A DNA stretch of 64,000 bases. It comes from Seison nebaliae. Its lineage: Eukaryota; Rotifera; Pararotatoria; Seisonacea; Seisonidae. Both the position numbers and the translations under genes were made by a program. The notes under the pieces were generated by a model that was given only the letters and a program-made list of their open reading frames with translations, was not told the origin of the DNA and did no database searches. The stretch covers positions 1-64,000 of the forward strand of contig JALJEE010000525.1 in the NCBI GenBank assembly GCA_023231475.1. Direction: 5' to 3'. Below are positions 45,412 through 57,600 of the stretch, piece after piece; the first letter of the stretch is position 1, and every line of letters begins with the position of its first letter.

Positions 45412-47040
45412 TTAAGTCCATAAGCAGGTACGATTGTAAAGTGACGGAGACGTTAAGTTAGTCATGATGTAAGTCGAATTATTGTGAATGGATAAATCAT
45501 TAAATTGATAATTGAACAAATTGAGAATGATACCAATTGATAAAATTAAAAATAGAAGGATGGAACTGATAACATAAAAATATTTTTCAATTTTTCTAAT
45601 TTTTCTGTTTTTGACGAGTAGGACACCTCCAAATATTCCGCAAATAAATCCGATAGCATGTGCTCGATAACTGGTGGTTATTCCATTAGTCATTGCTTGT
45701 CCTCTGAAAGCGGACCATACAGAAAACGATATATCCACCACATAAATCACCACCAGAATAGTTAGATGATATGGCGCTACAAATTTTAATTCTTTCCAAT
45801 TCATTAATAAATTAGGGAAATGTGAAGCGACGACAGCATAAGTTCCAGCACTACCTCCACATAACGCTTTGGTTGGTTGTAAGACGTAGGAATACATACT
45901 AGCAGTGATGACACCCATAGAATGAATAAGAGCAATTCTCCAAGCACTATTCACTACTTCTAACGCCACACCGAGAACGAGTAAAGATAGAACATTAAGT
46001 AATAGATGAGAATATCCAGCATGGACTAGAGAATATGTCCAATATTTCCACACGTGATATCGTTTAGTTGGTATAAAAATTAAATAACTGTCATATGGAA
46101 CGGGTGAGTTATATTGAATGTCAATACCACATCGAGTTCGATATCGGTAAGCATGGAAAGCGTAAATACAAATTTGAATTAAACAAAATAAAGGGACGAA
46201 AATTGGTAGATGAAATTTCCCATATATTCTTTCAAACATTGACTTCTCACCACTATTCATTTGACCTTGAGTTTGGACTAGTTTAGCTAATTCCAATTGA
46301 ACTTTTTCTTTCTTCTTCAAATGCAATTCCGATGTGGTAATGTCTTGAGGATGGAAACGATATTTTACTGCCATTCTCTTGAATTGAGCGAAACTAATAT
46401 TTTTATTCGGATAATTTTTCAAAATTCTTCGTAGACATTCAACGAAGTTTCTTGGGAGAATCTCTTCACAATCATTCCTATTTTTTTTTCGAACATAATT
46501 CCTCCATTTGTTGAATCTCTTTCTCTTGTTTATTTCTAACATCGCCATTCTCTCCTCGTCTATGTTATTGGATTGTTGAGTGTGCAAAGTCGTCTGATTA
46601 TTACTCCATTGGATGGAAGAGGATTCGTGTCGTTTTCGTTGAGAACGGAACGATTCACTTATCGATACTAAATGTTCGAAATGTTGTCGAGCGGTGTGAT
46701 TGAGACGGAAAATCGGCTTATTCAAATTTGAAATGATGGAATTTGTTTTCGACATTTTCGGTAGTTCCAATTGACATTGTTGTCTTTTCAACTCATTTTC
46801 TTTACGTCGACGATCGATTTCTTCGATTAGTGGCTCATAAAAGATCGTGAGACGTTCATCGATCATATCTTGACTCCTAAATGAAAAATGCCGATGTTGA
46901 TCTTCAGGTATTGGAGATGTGGGACCGATCTTCATCAATCGTTTCTCATCAAGTTCATGTTGAATTTGGAAGAAGTTGAAGAATTCTTCATCCAATTGCT
47001 TTTTAAAATTCTCCTCTTCATTCTCTTCAATCGATTTCAT
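45412..47040 (-). CDS. Rhomboid-family intramembrane serine protease
   Basis: An intronless 542-aa frame. Rhomboids cut membrane proteins within the bilayer; animal members activate EGF-like growth factors, among other roles. About 280 N-terminal residues are hydrophilic and probably cytosolic, with a helical part (LPRNFVECLRRILKNYPNK, then FAQFKRMAVKYRF) that may match the EF-hand-like region of RHBDL1/3 proteins. The membrane core follows with about seven segments: HLLLN (HxxxN oxyanion motif), WR loop signature in SAWRIA, GGSAGTYA with the catalytic Ser, and AHAIGF with the catalytic His, then a GxxxG-type segment. It is therefore predicted active. The first ATG, at 47040, starts the hydrophilic region. 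Confidence 0.9.
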   Translation of the reverse strand: MKSIEENEEENFKKQLDEEFFNFFQIQHELDEKRLMKIGPTSPIPEDQHRHFSFRSQDMIDERLTIFYEPLIEEIDRRRKENELKRQQCQLELPKMSKTNSIISNLNKPIFRLNHTARQHFEHLVSISESFRSQRKRHESSSIQWSNNQTTLHTQQSNNIDEERMAMLEINKRKRFNKWRNYVRKKNRNDCEEILPRNFVECLRRILKNYPNKNISFAQFKRMAVKYRFHPQDITTSELHLKKKEKVQLELAKLVQTQGQMNSGEKSMFERIYGKFHLPIFVPLFCLIQICIYAFHAYRYRTRCGIDIQYNSPVPYDSYLIFIPTKRYHVWKYWTYSLVHAGYSHLLLNVLSLLVLGVALEVVNSAWRIALIHSMGVITASMYSYVLQPTKALCGGSAGTYAVVASHFPNLLMNWKELKFVAPYHLTILVVIYVVDISFSVWSAFRGQAMTNGITTSYRAHAIGFICGIFGGVLLVKNRKIRKIEKYFYVISSILLFLILSIGIILNLFNYQFNDLSIHNNSTYIMTNLTSPSLYNRTCLWT

Positions 47041-47290
47041 TCAATCTTAATTAATATCGATTAAAAAAAAACATCTTTTTCAAAAAAAAAATTATCATCT
47101 TATTTCGAGGAAATGAAAAAAAAAATCATCATCTTTTTTTCAGAAAATCAAAAAAAAATACGATCTTATTTTTAGTAAATCAAAAAAAATTATGATCTTA
47201 TTTTTAGAAAATTAAAAACAAAAATGATTTATTCGTTCTTCGAAAAAAGGGAAAAATTACAAAAAAAAAATTCTTCCCATCAACTACGAT
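47041..47290. repeat. Degenerate A/T tandem repeat upstream of the rhomboid gene
   Basis: About five imperfect copies of a unit near 36-40 bp, each with a poly-A block, an ATCATCTT or GATCTTATTTTT core and a GAAAAT/TAAATC joint. It lies immediately 5' of the rhomboid start codon (minus strand), in what should be its 5' UTR or promoter. Confidence 0.6.
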
Positions 47291-47581
47291 ATATGGGTAG
47301 GAGGAGAATGAGAGAATTTATCATTAAACATTAATAACTTATCATCAACTAAGTGAGAATGTTGATTAAAGTCAATCATACATCAAATGGAGTAAAGGGA
47401 ATAAATAAACAAGAAATCTAATTGTTGTAAGAGATTCTCATAACTCGTAATAACTCACTTAATTAATTGTAACTCACGTCAAATGGACGAATAGAAAATA
47501 GTTTGTCAATTTTATTTCTCTAACAATTCTGACGATGAATCGTATAATTAAAAAATTTGAAAAATATTCTCAAAATAATTA
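47291..47581. other. Spacer between rhomboid and citrate synthase genes
   Basis: AT-rich sequence upstream of the rhomboid gene and downstream of citrate synthase (both minus strand). It must hold the citrate synthase 3' UTR. No feature seen. Confidence 0.4.
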
Positions 47582-48958
47582 TTATTTCTTCACTAATTTC
47601 ATTAACGAATCCGTCGTCATTGATTTGGGTCGTTCTAATGGTAGTCCTAATGCACGAGACCAAACTAATTGTGAGAGGACTCCCAAAGCTCTCGAGACGC
47701 CAAAAAGAACTGTATAATAATTCATTTCCGTCATTCCGAAATATTGGAGGAGAACGCCCGAATGTGCATCGACATTAGGCCAAGGATTTTTTGCTTTTCC
47801 ATGTTCTAATAAGATGTCCGGCGTCAATTTGTAGAGTTGTGAAACGAGTTTAAATAATGGATCTTTCGGCAAATGTTTCAGGGCAAATTCCCGTTGACAT
47901 GTGTAACGTGGATCAGTTTTTCGGAGAACTGCGTGACCGTAACCGGGAACGACTTGTCCACTGTTCAACGTCTTCCAAATGAAATCTTTTAGCACTTCAT
48001 CCGATGTTTCCCCGCCTAATTTCTCTTGAGCTTTCTTCAACCAAATTAGAACTTCTTGATTAGCTAGACCGTGTAATGGACCAGCTAAACCGTTCATGGA
48101 AGCGGCAAAACTGAGATAAGGATCACTCAATGCACTGCCGACTAGATGGCAAGTATGTGCCGAGACATTTCCACCTTCATGATCACTATGAATGGTGAGA
48201 TAGAGTCGTAATAATTCTGCAAATTTCTCATCTTTGAATCCCAACATTCCTGCGAAATTTCCACTCCAATCCAAATCTGTATTGATAACACCTAAATTAT
48301 TATTTTCACTCGTCTTATATAGATTCTGATAAATTGCTGCTGCAATACTTGGTAATTTTGCAATCAAATCCATCGAATCTTCATATGCTTCTAACCAATA
48401 TTCGTTTTTTGCCATTCCTTTCGCATAACCACGTGCGAAATGACTCTCACTACTCAATGCAGTGATAGCGGCAGAGAATTGTGCCATCGGATGTAATTTT
48501 TCAGGGAAATTATTAATCATATTAATCACATGACGAGGAATTACACTACGACGATTCCATTCGTCAGTCACCCATTGACATTGTTCCGTTGTTGGTACCG
48601 TTCCCGTCATCAATAGCCAAAAAAGACCTTCTGGTAATGGTTCGTCTTTTCGTTTTGGAAGTACTTTCTGACATTCGGGTATGGATAATCCTCGAAATCG
48701 AATTCCTTCCTCTGCATCTAATAACGACGGTTCCCACACCAACGATTTCATCGATCTCATTCCACCGTAACACATGTCGATAGTAATTTCACCCAATTTG
48801 GTCGATCCGTGTTCCTTCCTGAAATTCTTCACTCGTTCCCTTTCCTTCTCCACCAATGACACCATAACATCTTTCAAATTGGTGGAGGATTGAGGGGCGG
48901 ACGCCAAACATCTGATAAATGGTTGTGTTAATTGAAAGAAATTTCGTTGTCGTAACAT
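47582..48958 (-). CDS. CS: Citrate synthase, mitochondrial
   Basis: An intronless 458-aa frame, normal family length. It condenses oxaloacetate with acetyl-CoA, the first step of the TCA cycle, in the mitochondrial matrix. The N-terminus ([19 protein letters not shown]) is a basic, amphipathic presequence. The catalytic residues are present: His296 in GPLHGLAN, His342 in PGYGHAVLR and Asp397 in NVDAHSG. Long runs are near-identical to animal enzymes, including [15 protein letters not shown] and [12 protein letters not shown]. It is among the best conserved genes in the window and has no intron. Confidence 0.98.
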   Translation of the reverse strand: MLRQRNFFQLTQPFIRCLASAPQSSTNLKDVMVSLVEKERERVKNFRKEHGSTKLGEITIDMCYGGMRSMKSLVWEPSLLDAEEGIRFRGLSIPECQKVLPKRKDEPLPEGLFWLLMTGTVPTTEQCQWVTDEWNRRSVIPRHVINMINNFPEKLHPMAQFSAAITALSSESHFARGYAKGMAKNEYWLEAYEDSMDLIAKLPSIAAAIYQNLYKTSENNNLGVINTDLDWSGNFAGMLGFKDEKFAELLRLYLTIHSDHEGGNVSAHTCHLVGSALSDPYLSFAASMNGLAGPLHGLANQEVLIWLKKAQEKLGGETSDEVLKDFIWKTLNSGQVVPGYGHAVLRKTDPRYTCQREFALKHLPKDPLFKLVSQLYKLTPDILLEHGKAKNPWPNVDAHSGVLLQYFGMTEMNYYTVLFGVSRALGVLSQLVWSRALGLPLERPKSMTTDSLMKLVKK

Positions 48959-50259
48959 CTTTCTCTCTTTGTTAGTTTAAGGAAGAATTTATTTAAAATT
49001 TCTCGAAAAAAAATTTCTACTCACAATTCTAATTCGATTCTTTACGTTAAACTTTACGAATTATCGCATTACGTGATACGAAGAACTTCGAAGAAGGAAC
49101 TGTGGGAGAATAATGAAGTTCAAATTTTTATTTTTCGCTTGTAGAAGCAAATGAAATTTCAAGCTGCATCACATGCATTGAATGTAGGAAAGATTACGCT
49201 AAAAAATTATTAAATTCACTTACACAATTTTTTTTACTCTTTCTATTTCGTCTAACAATATAATTCTCACAATCATTTCCCATTAATATACATCCCTCCA
49301 CTAGTAATATATCTATTGTATTACTTGTACTTTTGATTTTGAATTTATATTGTGTAATATTACTTCGGTTAAGTAATAAAGACGCTACTTATTATTTCAA
49401 TGAGCTTATCTACATAAAAGTGTATTAAATGTTCGATTTGTGTTTAGGAATTTTACACCGAACAATTTATATAACGTAAGAGAAATTAGGAGGAAATATA
49501 TCTGCAGCGATAGAGAGAAGCGATTCATATAAGCGAATAAGCAATTTCATTAACGATACTAATTAGGATAATTGAAACATCGTCCAAAACATATCTCTCC
49601 TCAAATAAAACGAGTGAACGGAAAAGAAGGTCAAACAGAAGCCTTTCAGTCGTTTGTTTGTTTAGATGACAATTCTTTTATTGCGTGTTAGAAAAAGATG
49701 AAATTTGAATGAATATTATTTTTTTTCTTCATAAATGTTGTTCTTAAGGATGGAAGACAAATGGAAAAAGTAAATGGAGAATTTGAAGAGTAATGAGAAA
49801 ATTTTTATTTGGAAACTAAATCAGCGAAAAGAATTGTAAGAATATTTTGGAAGAATTGGAAGTAAAAGAGCAATTAATATTGAGGAAATAAATGGGAAAA
49901 TATAATTATCTGGACGGAAAAGACATATATTATCTCTAATTTGTCTTATCAACATTAGAAATTATTTCTTCCCATTTCTATGTGAAATTCACTAATTTAT
50001 TTTTCAAGTAAGTAGCTCGTCAAATGAAAGTTCTTCAACAAAAGAATTTCACGAAAATATTATGATGAAGAAAAAATTTAAAAATAAAATTATTATGAAA
50101 AATTTAAATTGAAAAAAAAATCGACGAAACTTTTACCAAATTTTGAAATTTTCATTTATTCAAAAAATTTGAATTTTCTTCACAAACAATTTGGTTGAAA
50201 ATTGGAGTTAGAAATAAAAAATAAAAATTTCATTCAGTTTATAAAAAATCGTTTTAGTG
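48959..50259. other. Intergenic between citrate synthase and ferrochelatase
   Basis: An AT-rich 1.3-kb spacer between divergent genes. A splice acceptor (GTTTTAG) lies right before the ferrochelatase ATG, so a 5' exon of that gene may lie here, but I could not place it. Nothing else is recognised. Confidence 0.4.
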
Positions 50260-51339
50260 ATGACAGTGAAGAAAATCAAGACGGGAATTTTATTGATGAA
50301 TATGGGTGGACCATCTCATTTTGCTGGGGTCAATCAATATCTTCGTCGATTGTTCAATGACAGAGATATAATGCAATTGCCATTTCAATCGATTTCATCA
50401 AAATTTTTAGCAGATCGAAGAACTCTCAAAATCGAAGAACAATATAAGGCGATTGGTGGTGGATCTCCTTCGTTCCAACTGACTGAATCTCAAGGAAATA
50501 AAATGGCAAATTTATTAGACGAAATATCTAAAGAGACAGCACCTCATAAATCATATGTGTCTTTCCGTTATGCCCATCCATTGACGAACGAAGCCATCGA
50601 TCGATGTGTAGATGATAATTGTGAGAATGTGGTTGTTTTTTCCCAATATCCCCACTATAGTTGTACAACTACCGGTTCGTCATTGAATGATTTGGTGAGG
50701 ATTATTTCGGAAAAAAAATTAAAGAAAAAATTCAATTGGAGTCTAATTGATCGATGGTGGAATAATGAGAATTATATTAATTGTATTCGGAATCGAATTG
50801 AAGAATCTTTAGAAAAGTTCCCAGAAAATGAGAGAGGAAAAGTTTTATTATTATTCTCCGCACATTCAATCCCTTTCAATATAATGAAACGGGGAGATAC
50901 CTATCCAATGGAGATCGGTGGAACTTGTACAGAAATAATGAGAACGATTAATAATCCTTATCGGCTGGTATGGCAATCGAAAGTGGGTCCATTACCATGG
51001 TTGGCACCGTCGACGCCAGTTGCCATGAAAGAATTTGCTGAGAAAGGGCATGTCAATCAATTACTTATTCCAATCTCATTTACAACGGATCATATAGAAA
51101 CGTTATATGAAATCGACAAGGAATATTTAGAACCAAAATTCCTTCAAAATATCGGAATCCGTTTAGCTTATCGAACAGAATCATTAAATGATTCTAATTC
51201 TTTTATAAGGACAATGACACATATTGTCGAACAGCATCTCATCAATAGAAATTTAGCATCTTCTCAATTTCAAGTACGATGTAATGGATGTTCTAATCCT
51301 AATTGTTTTGAAACGAGAAAATTTTTTAAAAATTTATGA
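50260..51339 (+). CDS. FECH: Ferrochelatase
   Basis: An intronless 359-aa frame from the ATG at 50260. The enzyme inserts iron into protoporphyrin IX, the last step of haem synthesis, on the matrix side of the inner mitochondrial membrane. Seen: KTGILLMNMGGP, RRTLKIEEQYKAIGGGSP, SAHSIPF with the catalytic His202, TDHIETLYEID, and the 2Fe-2S cysteines of animal enzymes, Cys135 in YSCTTTGSSLN and the C-terminal cluster CNGCSNPNC. No mitochondrial presequence is visible, since the conserved core begins at residue 6; an acceptor-like TTTTAG sits 2 bp before the ATG, so an upstream exon probably encodes it. Confidence 0.96.
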   Translation: MTVKKIKTGILLMNMGGPSHFAGVNQYLRRLFNDRDIMQLPFQSISSKFLADRRTLKIEEQYKAIGGGSPSFQLTESQGNKMANLLDEISKETAPHKSYVSFRYAHPLTNEAIDRCVDDNCENVVVFSQYPHYSCTTTGSSLNDLVRIISEKKLKKKFNWSLIDRWWNNENYINCIRNRIEESLEKFPENERGKVLLLFSAHSIPFNIMKRGDTYPMEIGGTCTEIMRTINNPYRLVWQSKVGPLPWLAPSTPVAMKEFAEKGHVNQLLIPISFTTDHIETLYEIDKEYLEPKFLQNIGIRLAYRTESLNDSNSFIRTMTHIVEQHLINRNLASSQFQVRCNGCSNPNCFETRKFFKNL

Positions 51340-51481
51340 AAAAATTTCCTTGCATTTTAATTTATTTAAATTGAATATATTACTTTTCCAATATATTTTA
51401 CGTTCGTTGGAAAGAATAGTTCATTGATGTTCAATAGTATATAGATATAATTGATTAGTCAAATAAATATATTTCAAATAG

Positions 51482-51821
51482 GCAAATAGAACCAGATAGA
51501 AGGAAGAAATCGTCACATCGAACTAACATCGTTCCAAATAGTAAAACTTCAAATGAAAACAATAGATCTTTCGAAGAAGATATTCGTTTACCATCGATGA
51601 ACGCCAAAGCAGATGAGAATATAACACAAAAAGAAAAAGTTCGAGTTCTCCAAAGGGCCAATCAACAATTAATAAAAATAATACAGTTAGGAAATAAAGA
51701 AAAACATCAGAAAAGCATCCTGGTTCCAATTCAAAATTGTTCCAATAATAAACCAATAAAATTTTACGTAACAAATAAAAATACCAAAGTTAAATATAAA
51801 AATGTCGAATCCGATCAGTGA
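51482..51821 (+). CDS. Possible terminal exon, hydrophilic coiled-coil scrap
   Basis: After an acceptor-like AAATAG at 51476-51481, a frame of 113 codons runs to a stop at 51821. It is basic, Lys/Asn-rich and contains a short potential coiled coil (KEKVRVLQRANQQLIKII). An upstream exon ending in phase 2 would be needed; I could not find one with confidence. It might be a real last exon, a decayed gene, or chance. Family not recognised. Confidence 0.3.
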
Positions 51822-52727
51822 TTACAAGATATTATTATTCTTAAATTCTTCAATGAGTCTTGATCTTGACAAAATCAAGATTGGACCTTACAAGTTCTTG
51901 TTAGAAAGTTCTTTTCTCAAAATTCTTCTACCATAATATTGAAAAAACGTTGATCGTGGTAATTGTTCCGATCTGTCGTGTACTGTCTAACAGTACCGTA
52001 CAACTAAGCACAGTTTTCCTTAATATCTCTGTGAAAGATAAACTTTATAATATTCGTGAAAAATAAAATATGTTCTTAATAAATTAAACTTGATGGTAGT
52101 TTATATCCTAGGATAATAATATATATCTTAGTTGCTGCCAGGCTTGGTCTTATGCCTTGAACCAGATATCCGAATCTTTATACGAACAACATTAATTGTT
52201 CGTTATTAGTATTAGTGAATAGCTTGATCATCGTATAATTGACTATTCTAATGAAAAAATTGGATTAAATGAATATAAATGAAAATTAACCAAATTTATA
52301 TTTATCCAATCCTTCAAATAACGAAAGCGCAAATATTTTTCGTTTTTATTTAATCCAATCAAAATTAGGTTTAGAAAAAGTTTAGAAACGGAATTATAAA
52401 GTTTAGAGTGACGTGTAATAATACGTATGAGTAATTTATTTCAATAAAAACTATATTTTTATTATTGAAAGTTCAAGAAACCGTCTTAAATAAGGACATT
52501 ATCTTATTATTTTTTCTTATTAAAATTAAACTATATATTAATTTGTGTTAATCTAATTTTTTGTTAAATACTTTATTATACCAAAGTATTATTCGCCAAT
52601 ATTCTGTAATACAGAATCTCTTAACAATACAATTTCTTCAATCTTTTTTAATTGATGTTATACCAACACTATAGACAATTTAATTGTTCCGAATTACTTT
52701 TCAATTTGAGAAAGAAACGTCAACATT
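51822..52727. other. Intergenic, no feature seen
   Basis: Very AT-rich sequence of about 0.9 kb with no coding signal, RNA gene or clear repeat that I can identify. Confidence 0.5.
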
Positions 52728-53042
52728 ATGGCTCATCGACCCACCGCTCCATCAGATATGGATATGGCTCGATTATTGACAGGTGATATTAAAGTGGAAA
52801 TGGAAAAAAAATACATATTTACATCTACATATAGAGTAAAAAAGGCCAAAAACCGGCTGTAATACTTCGACTAAGGATAAAAAAATTTACACATCTCTTT
52901 AGGTTTATTTTTCCTATCTCCATGATTTTTTTGGAGTCAAACGGCGGATGGGAACGCGTACCATTCCCTTGTAAGTATATGTATATCTAAAGTATAATGA
53001 ATTTCTAATTTCAGAAAGAGAGATTGTATGGGTAAATTGTAG
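52728..53042 (+). CDS. Doubtful three-exon mini-gene, 53 aa
   Basis: Exons 52728-52793, 52903-52970 and 53015-53042 could join in phase to 53 aa, beginning MAHRPTAPSDMDMARL, with the central part YFSYLHDFFGVKRRMG. The local GC rises in these pieces and the second exon ends in a textbook GTAAGT donor, which is rare in this window. The first donor (GTGGAA) is weak. No family is recognised, and the peptide lacks a signal sequence. It may instead be part of a non-coding transcript or of a larger gene. Confidence 0.3.
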
Positions 53043-53426
53043 ATTTGTAAATTAACCTTTACGATTGATATATAATTGCTTCCTATATATATATAAAAAC
53101 TTCTATCTGAAAATAAAGTATTATAAATTTTGAATAGAATGAAAACAATAATATATCAGTTCTAGAACTATTCCATTTAGAAAAAGAATGGAAGATAAGT
53201 CGAGCAATTAACTTGTTGAAATTTTTTTATGAAAACTGTCAAATGTTCTCATCTATCTGTATTAATATTAGTTGAGAAATGGGTAAACAAAACATGGAGA
53301 AATATTCGAGAGAAAATGATGTGAAAATGTTCAACTGTTTGTTGTTGTCTCAATTGCAATTTATGGGAAGGAATTTAATATAATTTTATTAAAGAATTAT
53401 TTCTAATTAGTGAAAGGATTATTAGA
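53043..53426. other. Spacer before the secreted orphan gene
   Basis: AT-rich, no feature seen; probably promoter of the gene at 53427. Confidence 0.4.
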
Positions 53427-54347
53427 ATGCGTTCAGGAATATTCGGTACTTTTTTATGGATCTTAATTCATGTGAGATGTTATTTTAGGTATCTACTAAT
53501 TTCGATTATTTAACCTTATTTATTTTAGTCGCATTTTCTGCAATTGATGAAGAATTTGCTCTGAAGTGTAACGATGATATAACAATTGAAATTTCAATTA
53601 AACAAGACAATCCTAAAAAAATATACAGATTTATTAAACTGGAAACGGGCGTTATTGAGGAAGGAACATATTTCCAAGGTGGAACAACTCAAACATTCAA
53701 AGGAAATAAAGTTGGACTTCACCTATTATTATTTATTAAACAATTTCTTTAACAACAACTATTGAAAAAAGATAACTCAAAATAGAAACAATTTTTTTGT
53801 TGAATTAATCGAAACGCCTCGAGATGAATATGAAATGAAAATAGTCACGAAAAATTCAAATATTTTACGATTTTTATGTAAAATAAAGTTCAGCGCAGAG
53901 GGGACCACTGATGTTGAATTATCGTTAGTTTCCTTGAAATCTTATTCTGAACTAATTTCTGAGTGTTATAGAGATGTTCATGAAACAATGTCCGAAGAAT
54001 TAAACATTGATATATATATAGAGCCTGAAGGAGATGTTGAATTTGGAAAAGAAAAAATATGGTTTATTGAGGGAATTGCGAATATCTTAGACAAAATGGA
54101 ATCATTGACAATAAATGTTAAAAACAAGGAGAAGGAAATTCCACTAGCAATTTGTCAATCCAAATCAAAAAGTGACAATTGTATGCTAAAATCAAACTAT
54201 GAAAATATTATCGCCAACCAGGAACTTATACCTAATGAATATGGTGATTATGAGTTACCAATTAGAGGATTTTTTATGAAGAATAATGGAAAATTTGATG
54301 ACAAAGAAATCATATTGTCAGTGAGCATAATTTTAACGTCTAATTAA
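53427..54347 (+). CDS. Secreted orphan protein, 269 aa
   Basis: Three exons (53427-53478, 53529-53710, 53772-54347) join in phase to 269 aa. The first exon encodes a signal peptide (MRSGIFGTFLWILIHVRFAFSA) with likely cleavage before IDEEF. The mature part is acidic, alternates hydrophobic and polar residues as in beta-sheet proteins, and has five cysteines (KCND, LCKI, ECYR, ICQS, NCML). Introns are 50 and 61 nt with GTT donors. Codons are more AT-rich than in neighbours. I recognise no domain. It may be a lineage-specific secreted or salivary-type protein; that is only a guess from the signal peptide and lack of relatives. Confidence 0.7.
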
Positions 54348-54636
54348 TTAAGAAAGTTTCTTATTTCTTTTATTATTTTTTATTAGATTGAAAGGGGATT
54401 AGTGAATGATTTATTTGTTATAAAATGAATGAAGAGAAAATAAGATTATGAGAGTAAAAGAGAAACGATTAAAGATGACTAGAATGGTGACCAAAGAAAA
54501 ATAAGATTAAAAGAATTAAAAGAAAAACTAATTTGAAATTAACGTTAAAAAAGAATCTGTGAATTGGATATTAAATAAAGTTGAAACATCAAATTAGTTT
54601 TTATTCAATTTCTCAGAACAATTAATTCTTTCTAAT

Positions 54637-57600
54637 TCAATGTCTTAATGTAGTTGCGGTAACGGATGGTGTTGGAGTATTCATCGGCACAGATGACGAT
54701 TCTGTTGCTGTTGTTGTTGTTGTTGTTGTGGGAGAGGAAGATGTTGATGATAAGAATGTTGATAGAAGTCGTTCTTCCAACGAATCTTTCCGACTGACTA
54801 ACTGTTGAAGTTGATGACGTAAATTTGTGTTGTTGTTTAGATTCTTATCAATTCTCGATGGAAACCCATCATTGGATACGTCCGGAAATTGTGATGATTT
54901 CAACATTGATAATGTCGTTGGATCGAAAGTAGATTCATTAAATGATTCAGATTGAAATTGCTGTTGTTGTTGTTGTGGTTGTTGTTGTTGTTGTTGTTGT
55001 TGAGGGTTGGATATTCGATTAGGATGTTCATTCATTTCATTTATCAATAAGAGTAACTGTAATAGTTGTGGAGATGTGGTTGGAACAATTGGAGGATTGT
55101 TGTTCGTTGGATTTTTCAAAATATTATTGTTATTCACATCTTTGAAATTGATCTTTGATCGATCTTTATTATCATTCTTCGCTTTATGATTATCACAATA
55201 ATTCTTTGTCTTGTTATCCATACGATTGGAATCATTCATTTTTGCTGATAATTTATAATTCGATGATTTCGAATTATTTATGTTCACATTTTCTGTTTCA
55301 TTCACTTTGTGTCGATTGATATTCTTCTTCAAATTATTCATCATATTCGGAGTGGTCGATGTTACTTTGTGATTCATTGCCATTGCCGAATCCGCTTGAG
55401 AATGAACAGGCTTATTATTATGATTATTATTCTTATTCTTATTATTATTATTAATATTATTATTCTTAAGGTTATTCTTATTATTTTCCAATTCTGCCTT
55501 CAACGATGATCCCAATGCATTAATGGGAGTATTGTCCTTACCATTAAAATTCAATTTCTTATAATTGACAAGTAGAGGAATGAGAAATTTCTGGTAGAAT
55601 GAAATTATTTGCGAATTGTTCACTGTTTCATTCCCTTTCATTTCAGTTATCGTATCATTCTCCGTCAGTTGTGCAAATTGATGATTTTGCATTTGGATGT
55701 CATTCTTCAACAAATTATCTTCTGAAAAAAAAGAAGAAATTGTAAAAAAATGAAAGAAATATTGAAAATAAAATAATCGATCGAACTTTCATTTATGCCA
55801 TTGTTGTTCGATGTGTCAAATAATAGTCGGGAGAGTTTCGATGATGACACAATTCTTGAGTTGGATGATCGTTTACGATTTTCCGAATACACATCTTCTT
55901 GACCGAACAAGTTATTCGTATTGTTCTCAAGCATATTTATAAGATTCATATTATTATTAAAATTATTAAGTTGATCTATTTTCTCATTGGAATCTATTGG
56001 GAAATTTTGAAAAAAGAATATTCAACTTCTAAATACAAATGATCTAACCATTTATGGCGATTTGTCCCGGTGATGTGGATGATGGTGATGATGAAGAAGA
56101 AGAGACAATCTCTCTCAACGTGGTAGGATTTGCTTGGTTGGCCAACAATTTCTTTAACTTCATCAACTTCTGTAAGTCTAAAGCATTCTTATCGTTCTTC
56201 ACGTCGTTGCCCGACATAATATTCATTTGATTGTTCAAGAATTTTTGGAAAGATTCCACTTTCATTGCATCATCCATCTCGCAGAGTTGTGAGAATCCTG
56301 AATTATTCTTGAGACTATTCAGATTGTTAAGTGTGATAGCCATATTATTGTTTAATTGACCACCTGAATTCTGATTAGTGTGATGATGATGATTCTTCTC
56401 ATCAATCACATTATTCTTATTGTCAATCTCCTTGAAATGGTGTCCTGTGGATTCGTTAATTGTCTCCAATGTTCGACGATATCTCTTCTTTAATGCAACT
56501 AATGGACAACCGGATAGGGAACGATGAGATGTTCGATTACTATTGACATGTCCTTTGCCTGTGCAACCAGGTGTGGGACATTTTAAGATCGCATCATCAA
56601 CCATTTCTATTAGAAATTATGAGAATAGAAAAGGGTTGATAAGATATAGAAATGGAAACTATTTGAAATTAAACAACGATCTCTTCTTGGACAACCAGAT
56701 AATGATCGATGATGTTTATAAAGACCAGTCGCATGACCGAGACCGTTACAACCGAGTGTAGGACATTTAGTGTCTTTCGTAGGATAAGATTTCAATTTGG
56801 TCGCCGTTGAATTGTTTGTGGAATTTCTACTTCGTTGCTCATCTGTTTGAAGTGGAAATAAATAGAAGAAATTTATCACAAATTGTTTATAGAAAATGAA
56901 GAGAAAAGAGAAATTGAATATATATAGAAATCGAACGAACCATTCATTATTTCTGCATGATCGATATCTTCCAATATTTCTGTTGAACTTCCGCTAAATA
57001 ATTTCATGTCTGTTAATTGTTCTTTATGATCTTGTTGCTGTTTCAACAACATCAATTGTTGCTGCTGTTGTGATTGTTGTTGTTGCGATTGTTGTGATTC
57101 AGAATCATCATCTTGACTCATATTGTTGTTGTTGTTATTCGTGTTCTTCTCACCATTATTCATCGAGTGATGGTGGGTATTTGAATGAAAGTTAATGGAA
57201 TCCGTTTGGTCAACATGTTCCTCGAACAGTTGTTTGATGTCGTGTAATGAACAATTGTGATCATTCTGATGGTTTGCTTCTGAATGTTCCTCCGTATCAT
57301 TCTGATTATGCCGATCGTTACTAGGACTTCTCTCACAACTACTTCTCGAATCAATCGATGACGAGGGAGAGAAAGAGGAATTTGAAGGTTTGATATTCTT
57401 ATGAGTAGTGAGGAGCATGTCAATCAAATAATTTTGTTTTTCTTCAGCACCTAAATCCGAATCATTCTCTTTCGATTTACTCATCTCGCTCATCGGATTT
57501 CGACTGCTACTACTACAACTACTACTACTGCAACAACTGCTATTACTGCACGAATTACAACTGGTTAGACCGGTGGTAGTTGTGCTATTGTCATTGGTGG

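Noticed and set aside
52860-53000. Possible spliced-leader RNA (GC-richer patch before a GTAAGT donor)
   Set aside because: Single copy in the window, no Sm-site-bearing stem-loop structure recognised downstream, and gene starts here show no consistent trans-splice acceptor pattern.
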